NCBI GenBank assembly: GCA_964552945.1 | Contig: CAZKIP010000005.1 | Span: 1-64,000 of the forward strand | Direction of reading: 5' to 3' | Length of the DNA: 64,000 nt | Source of the DNA: CAZEAB01 sp964552945 | GTDB lineage: Archaea > Nanobdellota > Nanobdellia > Woesearchaeales > GW2011-AR9 | Shown: positions 59,064-64,000 of the stretch, piece by piece | Layout: every line of letters starts with the position of its first letter | Position numbering within the stretch: position 1 is the stretch's first letter | Position numbers and translations under genes: made by a program | Notes under the pieces: model-generated | The model's database searches: none | The model's input: the letters and a program-made list of their open reading frames with translations, nothing else | What the model was told of the DNA's origin: nothing

Positions 59064-59441
59064 ATGGCTAATACAAAACAAATCGAAAACAATGTTATAG
59101 AATCATTTCAATTGGCTAAAAAGGACATTTCAATCCTATTTGACCAAGTTGCTAAACTAAGGAAAGAACTTTCTCAGTTAAACGCAGCTCGTTATGAACT
59201 TTCACTAGAAGTAAAAAAACTTTCTTCAAAAAGAAAAGTTTCTAGAAAAAAAGTTTCAACTAAAACTAAATCTAAACCTTCAGTGAGCAAAAAATATGTT
59301 GCTTCAAAGAAAGGTAAAAAAGTACACAATCCAAACTGTTTCTTTGCATCAAATATTGATAAAGAAAATAGGGTTGTTTTTAACACCAAAACAAAAGCAC
59401 TTAATGAAGGATTTAGATTGTGTAGCTGTCTAGCTTACTAA
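59064..59441 (+). CDS. Coiled-coil protein with Ada-like zinc-binding end
   Basis: 125 residues. Residues about 1-55 are helical; a Lys/Ser-rich linker (about 56-80) leads to KKVHNPNCFFASNI, then GFRLCSCL: a His/Cys set like the Ada metal-binding domain (H-x-P-x-C...C-x-C). AGGAGG lies 8 bases before the ATG, and CTTTATAAAT further upstream. Its end overlaps Topo VI A by 4 bases (convergent). Confidence 0.8.
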   Translation: MANTKQIENNVIESFQLAKKDISILFDQVAKLRKELSQLNAARYELSLEVKKLSSKRKVSRKKVSTKTKSKPSVSKKYVASKKGKKVHNPNCFFASNIDKENRVVFNTKTKALNEGFRLCSCLAY

Positions 59442-60532
59442 GGCAACCAAGTTTTTTTATTCTTAATTTTTTCTGGAAGATAGGTATCAACAACATAATT
59501 CAATCCCCATTTAGCCAATGCTTGCTGTTCTGCCCTTACTTTCATCTTAGCCATTTGTTGTAAAGCTTTTTGCCACGGCTTATGGTGTTTAATAAAGGGA
59601 TCGTTCTTAATCAAATCTTTAATTTTCTTAATATCTACATCTTTTAAAGGGTGAGAGGGTAATTTGTAGTTTACAATATCTTGTGGAGTAATTCCTATGA
59701 ATTGTGCTTGAGGAACACAGAAATATTTGTTAATGTGGGCAGCATTACCCGAACCAACTTTCAAAGTTCTGTAAATGGAACCAAATCCGTAAGGGTCTCC
59801 GTCTGTAAAAACGTATACCGGCAACTTTTTTTCATCTGCCAACTTTCTAATAAACCTTCGACATGCTCTTGTAGGAACTCCTCCCATAGCGATTAGGATA
59901 CAATTTGCTTTTCTCCAATATTTATGTTTGTTTAGACGTTCAAACATACCGCTTGTTTCAATAGCTAGAACAAATTTAGCTTTTGTTTTGAATTTTAAAT
60001 GTTCTACCGAACTTGGAACTGAATAAGCACCAGAACCGAACTTTGTACAATCAATCTCTAAACTCTTTCCAGTTTCTTGATCTTTATCAACAACTACCAA
60101 TTCTCCAGCAACCGCCCCTCCCTTTTCTTCAGGGATGAAACCTATCTGTTCTCTGTTAACGGCCATCATTGCTTCGATATCATCCATCACGGAATCTGAT
60201 TCTGGTTGTTCCTTAAAGCGCGCATCTCCCCAGTTTTTACTTACATAATAAGCTTCTCTTTTGGTTGCAATATCTTCAGTTTCAATAAGCTCTTTAGAAA
60301 GACCCATCATTCTCAATGTTTGAGCAAACGTTTTAATTGTGGATGCTGTCAGAGTCCTTGTTTTAACTTTATGTAATAATTTGAAATATCCTTCTTTGTC
60401 ATCATAAGAAACATTACTTAGGGATCTAATTGGCATTTCTAACTGTGGAGATTTAATTAGTTTGATTTTACCATAGACTTCTTTTGCTACTTCCTTAATC
60501 TTTTCTACAACTTGGTTATCTTTTTTAGCCAT
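59438..60532 (-). CDS. top6A: DNA topoisomerase VI subunit A
   Basis: 364 residues, Spo11-like. The catalytic Tyr lies in the CAP domain near the segment REAYYVSKNWGDARF, and the Toprim Mg-binding motif is YVFTDGDPYGFGSIYRTLKVG. It cuts both strands in type IIB topoisomerase. The start is 8 bp from the subunit B stop; both form an operon with B first. Confidence 0.97.
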   Translation of the reverse strand: MAKKDNQVVEKIKEVAKEVYGKIKLIKSPQLEMPIRSLSNVSYDDKEGYFKLLHKVKTRTLTASTIKTFAQTLRMMGLSKELIETEDIATKREAYYVSKNWGDARFKEQPESDSVMDDIEAMMAVNREQIGFIPEEKGGAVAGELVVVDKDQETGKSLEIDCTKFGSGAYSVPSSVEHLKFKTKAKFVLAIETSGMFERLNKHKYWRKANCILIAMGGVPTRACRRFIRKLADEKKLPVYVFTDGDPYGFGSIYRTLKVGSGNAAHINKYFCVPQAQFIGITPQDIVNYKLPSHPLKDVDIKKIKDLIKNDPFIKHHKPWQKALQQMAKMKVRAEQQALAKWGLNYVVDTYLPEKIKNKKTWLP

Positions 60533-60540
60533 TTTAATTA

Positions 60541-62298
60541 TTAATCAAATAATGTTTTTTGCCTTTCTCCTTTACTTTCTTCTTCATTCTCTTCTTCAGC
60601 ATTTTTAGTTTCTTCTTTTTCTACTTCCTTCTCTACTTTTTCATCATTTTTGACTTCTTTGTTTTCATTTTCCTTAGGTTCTTCTTTTCCAATTTTTGCT
60701 AATTCCGGATCATAATCTGGATTATTTACACCAATTTCTTCCAGCTCTCCTCTTGTGTGTTCTAAAATTTCACCCAGATTGTCTTCAATTATTTTTTTAT
60801 TAATTTCATCAAATCCAATTATTTCTTTCAATGCATCTGCAACATGGGGGATGTATTTTTCAATGTAACTTCTTTTCTTAGCTTCATCTTTTATCCTTTT
60901 CTTTTTATTAACAAAACTTGCAAGTTTACGCCCACACTCTTGCAATGATAATTTTATTTCTTTAATTATTCCATTGTAATGGGCCAAAGCTTCTTTAGAT
61001 TCTGAAGTAAAAGGGACCCACACAGAAGTCATATGGATGACGATGGTACAAGGACCTACAGGAATAGAACTTCTACTTTGTTGTAAACCATAATTTCTCC
61101 AGGAGGTATTTTGAACAGAATTGGTTATTGCACAAGCCCCTTGTTGGTATAGTAGAGGAACTCTATTTGCAAAACGCATAATTCTAACAGTGGAATCTGC
61201 AGATTGTTCTCCACCATAAGCCATTGCAGTTTCAATAACAAAAGGATTCCCTCTGTAAACACTAGCCGGTCTTGTGGCTGAACAATAGAACTCTGCATTT
61301 ATTTCTTTCCTTAAACCTTTTTCTAACAATTCTGCGCCAATGGGGGAAATACAATCTGTAGGCGGAGAAATTATTTTTGTTTTTTGAATGCCTTTATACA
61401 AATTCTCTGCCATATCTCTCCCAATTTTTTTAGGTTTTGTTTTTGGCAATAAAGAAGAATTAGCACAAATTTCTTTAGCTGTACCTGCCCCTACTCTTAC
61501 AAACTCGCTAGTTAGAAATTGTTGAAGAGTTTTTGCTGGAGTTGTTTCCAACATTTTGATAAGCCTTCCCAGTTCTATTCCATAAGGGTGGGGTTTAATC
61601 TCTTTAGGTTCTGGAGGTAAATCTTCGCTTGCTCTTGGAAAAATAAATTGTTTTGCTTCAGGATTCGTATAAATTACTGTACAATGAGGATTTACAATAG
61701 CTGTTTGTTTAAGATATTCATCAACGGATTGTCTTCCTTTGTTGTAACTTCCTTCCATGTCAATCTCAATTTTGGTTCCGTGATCTTTTTCTTCCCATTC
61801 AATTTCTTCTTCTCCTAACAATTGAGGGTTGTTAGTTTGAGTGTTAATTTTTATCTTAACTAAGTTGGCCATTTCAGATTTACCAGTTTTAGAAACAATT
61901 GTGGCTGGTTTACCTGTAGTGAGTTGTCCATATAAAACGGCTGCCGAGATACCTATCCCTTGTTGTCCTCTGGTTGCAGATAGTTTATGGAATTTACTCC
62001 CATAAAGAAGCTTAGCAAAAATTTTTGGAATTTGTTTTTTAATTATCCCTGGCCCGTTATCTTCTATGATTACCCTAAACCTACTATCACTTAGTTGAAT
62101 AAGCTCCACATTTATCTCTGGCAAAATTCGTGCTTCTTCACATGCATCTAGTGCATTGTCAACTGCTTCTTTCACAGCTGTCATCAAAGCTCTTCTTGGA
62201 TTGTCAAAGCCTAATAAATGTCTGTTCTTTTCAAAGAATTCGGCAATTGATATCTCTCGATGTTTCTTTGCTAGTTCCTGAGCTGTCTTTTTAACCAT
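60541..62298 (-). CDS. top6B: DNA topoisomerase VI subunit B
   Basis: 585 residues from ATG 62298 (MVKKTAQELAKKH). GHKL ATPase motifs: EAVDNALDACEEA, EDNGPGI, SATRGQQGIG, then H2TH and the transducer domain. After about residue 525 a long Glu/Lys-rich tail ends QKTLFD, which resembles the beginning of an archaeal PCNA-interacting peptide. Works with subunit A to relax supercoils. Confidence 0.97.
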   Translation of the reverse strand: MVKKTAQELAKKHREISIAEFFEKNRHLLGFDNPRRALMTAVKEAVDNALDACEEARILPEINVELIQLSDSRFRVIIEDNGPGIIKKQIPKIFAKLLYGSKFHKLSATRGQQGIGISAAVLYGQLTTGKPATIVSKTGKSEMANLVKIKINTQTNNPQLLGEEEIEWEEKDHGTKIEIDMEGSYNKGRQSVDEYLKQTAIVNPHCTVIYTNPEAKQFIFPRASEDLPPEPKEIKPHPYGIELGRLIKMLETTPAKTLQQFLTSEFVRVGAGTAKEICANSSLLPKTKPKKIGRDMAENLYKGIQKTKIISPPTDCISPIGAELLEKGLRKEINAEFYCSATRPASVYRGNPFVIETAMAYGGEQSADSTVRIMRFANRVPLLYQQGACAITNSVQNTSWRNYGLQQSRSSIPVGPCTIVIHMTSVWVPFTSESKEALAHYNGIIKEIKLSLQECGRKLASFVNKKKRIKDEAKKRSYIEKYIPHVADALKEIIGFDEINKKIIEDNLGEILEHTRGELEEIGVNNPDYDPELAKIGKEEPKENENKEVKNDEKVEKEVEKEETKNAEEENEEESKGERQKTLFD

Positions 62299-62446
62299 TT
62301 GAAAAATGTAAAATTTAGTCTTTTTATAAGGTTTACTCAATTATTAAGGAATATTCCAATTAAACAATAAAATTAATCTATATAAACCTACTCCTGACAA
62401 TACAAACCTTTATATAACTATTTTTTAATAGAATCAGAGAGAAAAA

Positions 62447-63979
62447 ATGGGTCAACAAGTTGAGGGAAACCTCTTAACAATGCAGGAATTACAATTGAAC
62501 AAATTACTTATTCTAACAAAATACAAAAAATATTTGGCAACACAACTTTCAAAGTTGGCAGATTATACTAATAAGTTTGAATACCCCCATATATTTGATA
62601 TTGGTTTTGAATGTGAAGGCTGGTTTTTAGATAAAAATCTTAATCCTGCTCCAGTTTATGACTTTATCAATGAAAAAGTGGGAGGTACTATTGGTAGAGA
62701 ACTTCTTTCCTGTCAGTGGGAGGTTAGGAATGAGAAAGATAACTTGCTTAAATTATCACGCCCCTTGTCAGAAATAAATTCCAGAATAAAGGGTGTCTTT
62801 TCAGAATTAATCAAAGTTGCTAAAAAAGAGGGATTACATCTTCTTTTAATTGGTGGTTTTCCTTGGTTTACTGCGGAAGGAGCAAATAAGATGATTACCG
62901 ATTCGGTACGCCATCGAAAAGTAATTCAATATGTTGATTCCTATGAAACAAACAATTTTTCCATCCCTTTTGAAGATGGAAATCAAGAAAGAAGTGGGAT
63001 GATCTTTGAAGGGTTTACAACTTCTGTACAAATCACCATTCGTGTTTCTCCCATCTTTGCTTCTTTATATCATGATTCTTACTATCTTATTGCGCCTATT
63101 CTTTTAGCAATAACTGCTTATTCTCCATTCATCGAAGGAAAACCAACTTTATCAGATAGTACCAGGGCTCTAATAATTGGTGATGCTGTTTATGGTTTTT
63201 CTGAAGAAGATAAAGAGATTGGACATCCTAGTAGATGGGGTCCTCTCCCTCCGCTTTCATTTCCTGATGCTAAACCAAGTAAATGGGCTAACGAAGATCT
63301 TTACAATCTTCTAAGAAATAGTAAAGTCCCTAACGGGGTTTCACTTCATTTTGCTGAAGCTACAGGAAAAGGAGAAGGTCATCTTCTAGTAACCGATTCA
63401 GATTTGGAAAAAGATCCAGAGAAAGAATTTCCTTCTCCCATCATGTGGCCATATGTTAAGTTTCAACCATTTAGAATGAACGAAGATGGGATTTTGGTTG
63501 AGTTACGTTACATTGAAAATTTACGTTCTCCGGAAGAAGTTTCTCTCTTTGTACCCTTTATGGCAACAATGTTGGAGGTAGTTACCCATGAAATGCATTT
63601 ACAAAAAATTTTCCCTTTATCTCTTTCTAGTTTTTGTGAAAATGAAAAGATTTGTCTTTCTAGGGATGCTCTGTTAAAAAATAAAGCAATTAATTGGCCT
63701 CATGAAGGAGAAGTAATCAAACGACCTATGAAAGATATTGTTAGAGAGTTGGTTGAAAGAATGATTCCTCTTTTCCACAAAAATGGACATACTTTTGAAG
63801 ATATTGAAAAAATGTGTAATCCTTTTATTTCACGCGTGGGGATAAAAGTTGTTGGTGATAAAATAGAACCTTGTACTCCTTCAGAAACTGCTGCACAAGA
63901 ACTTCGTAGGAAAGGTCAAGAAAGTAAAAATAAGGGTATTGAATTACGAAGAGATATGATTGGTGAATATCTTTTTTGA
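62447..63979 (+). CDS. GCS2-like carboxylate-amine ligase family protein
   Basis: 510 residues. GFECEGWFLD near residue 54 (Mg/substrate acidic pair), QWEVRNEKD, and a long middle helix-strand region with APILLAITAYSPFIEGKP match the glutamate-cysteine ligase 2 (YbdK) family, in which ALSANSPF-like motifs are conserved. Substrate unknown; gamma-glutamyl ligation is the family reaction. CTTTATATAAC lies about 30 bp upstream of the ATG. Confidence 0.8.
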   Translation: MGQQVEGNLLTMQELQLNKLLILTKYKKYLATQLSKLADYTNKFEYPHIFDIGFECEGWFLDKNLNPAPVYDFINEKVGGTIGRELLSCQWEVRNEKDNLLKLSRPLSEINSRIKGVFSELIKVAKKEGLHLLLIGGFPWFTAEGANKMITDSVRHRKVIQYVDSYETNNFSIPFEDGNQERSGMIFEGFTTSVQITIRVSPIFASLYHDSYYLIAPILLAITAYSPFIEGKPTLSDSTRALIIGDAVYGFSEEDKEIGHPSRWGPLPPLSFPDAKPSKWANEDLYNLLRNSKVPNGVSLHFAEATGKGEGHLLVTDSDLEKDPEKEFPSPIMWPYVKFQPFRMNEDGILVELRYIENLRSPEEVSLFVPFMATMLEVVTHEMHLQKIFPLSLSSFCENEKICLSRDALLKNKAINWPHEGEVIKRPMKDIVRELVERMIPLFHKNGHTFEDIEKMCNPFISRVGIKVVGDKIEPCTPSETAAQELRRKGQESKNKGIELRRDMIGEYLF

Positions 63980-64000
63980 AATTTTATCCAAACATCATTA

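Overview
The window is AT-rich, gene-dense DNA from an archaeon, most likely a DPANN lineage of the Woesearchaeota/Pacearchaeota type. That placement is inferred from gene content, small gene sizes and surface-protein style, not from a marker tree. The archaeal signals are both subunits of DNA topoisomerase VI, a Hel308-type helicase piece, Hef, NOG1, an archaeal tryptophanyl-tRNA synthetase, a FlaI/TadA-like secretion ATPase with a TadC-like membrane partner, and many genes with a TATA box about 22-29 bp before an ATG (apparently leaderless mRNAs). Bacterial-type elements are mixed in: gyrase A, a full SUF operon, a class I fructose-1,6-bisphosphatase broken by one frameshift, and a class III adenylate cyclase.

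Layout. 1-6.1 kb: two related membrane proteins, two coiled-coil proteins and a large pilus/secretion ATPase, then a DUF523 and radical SAM pair. 6.1-8.4 kb: a membrane protein, a DHH phosphoesterase and a hypothetical protein. 8.4-12.8 kb: a minus-strand operon sufB-sufS-sufU-sufC-sufT followed by a Cys/His-tailed HTH regulator, with a 14-bp palindrome at the sufB promoter. 12.9-15.7 kb: a receiver-like protein and the double-T2SSF membrane protein. 15.8-20.5 kb: tRNA-Phe, small zinc-ribbon proteins, an M50 protease, a PIN-like/HTH pair with a micro-ORF, tRNA-Ala, tRNA-Pro and a candidate small RNA. 20.5-26.3 kb: redox, Nudix, broken FBPase, radical SAM and kinase-like genes and tRNA-Ile. 26.3-30 kb: a hairpin tandem repeat and two tandem surface proteins with cadherin-like repeats. 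30-39 kb: a RecA1-less Hel308, adenylate cyclase, transporters and NOG1. 39.1-45.1 kb: a 1973-residue surface protein under an overlapping ArsR gene. 45.2-52.6 kb: gyrA, a degenerate THUMP methyltransferase, a protease-dead M50 homologue and Hef. 52.6-64 kb: DoxX, a YlqF-type GTPase, TrpRS, an RNase H-like exonuclease, a truncated NFACT protein, tRNA-Cys, tRNA-Arg, a lipoprotein cyclophilin, Topo VI A/B and a GCS2-like ligase.

The standout observation is in the tRNA genes. All six (Phe, Ala, Pro, Ile, Cys, Arg) are interrupted. I count ten introns: three at the canonical 37/38 site and seven at non-canonical sites (three in the D-loop, four in the T-arm). tRNA-Ile(GAT) carries three. Removing the insertions restores 73-75 nt cloverleaves in every case. 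A second theme is reduction: several families keep one half of a conserved protein (Hel308 without RecA1, NFACT without its C-terminal domain) or lose catalytic residues (M50 homologue, THUMP methyltransferase). A third is compact promoter architecture, with single symmetric TATA boxes placed between divergent transcripts.
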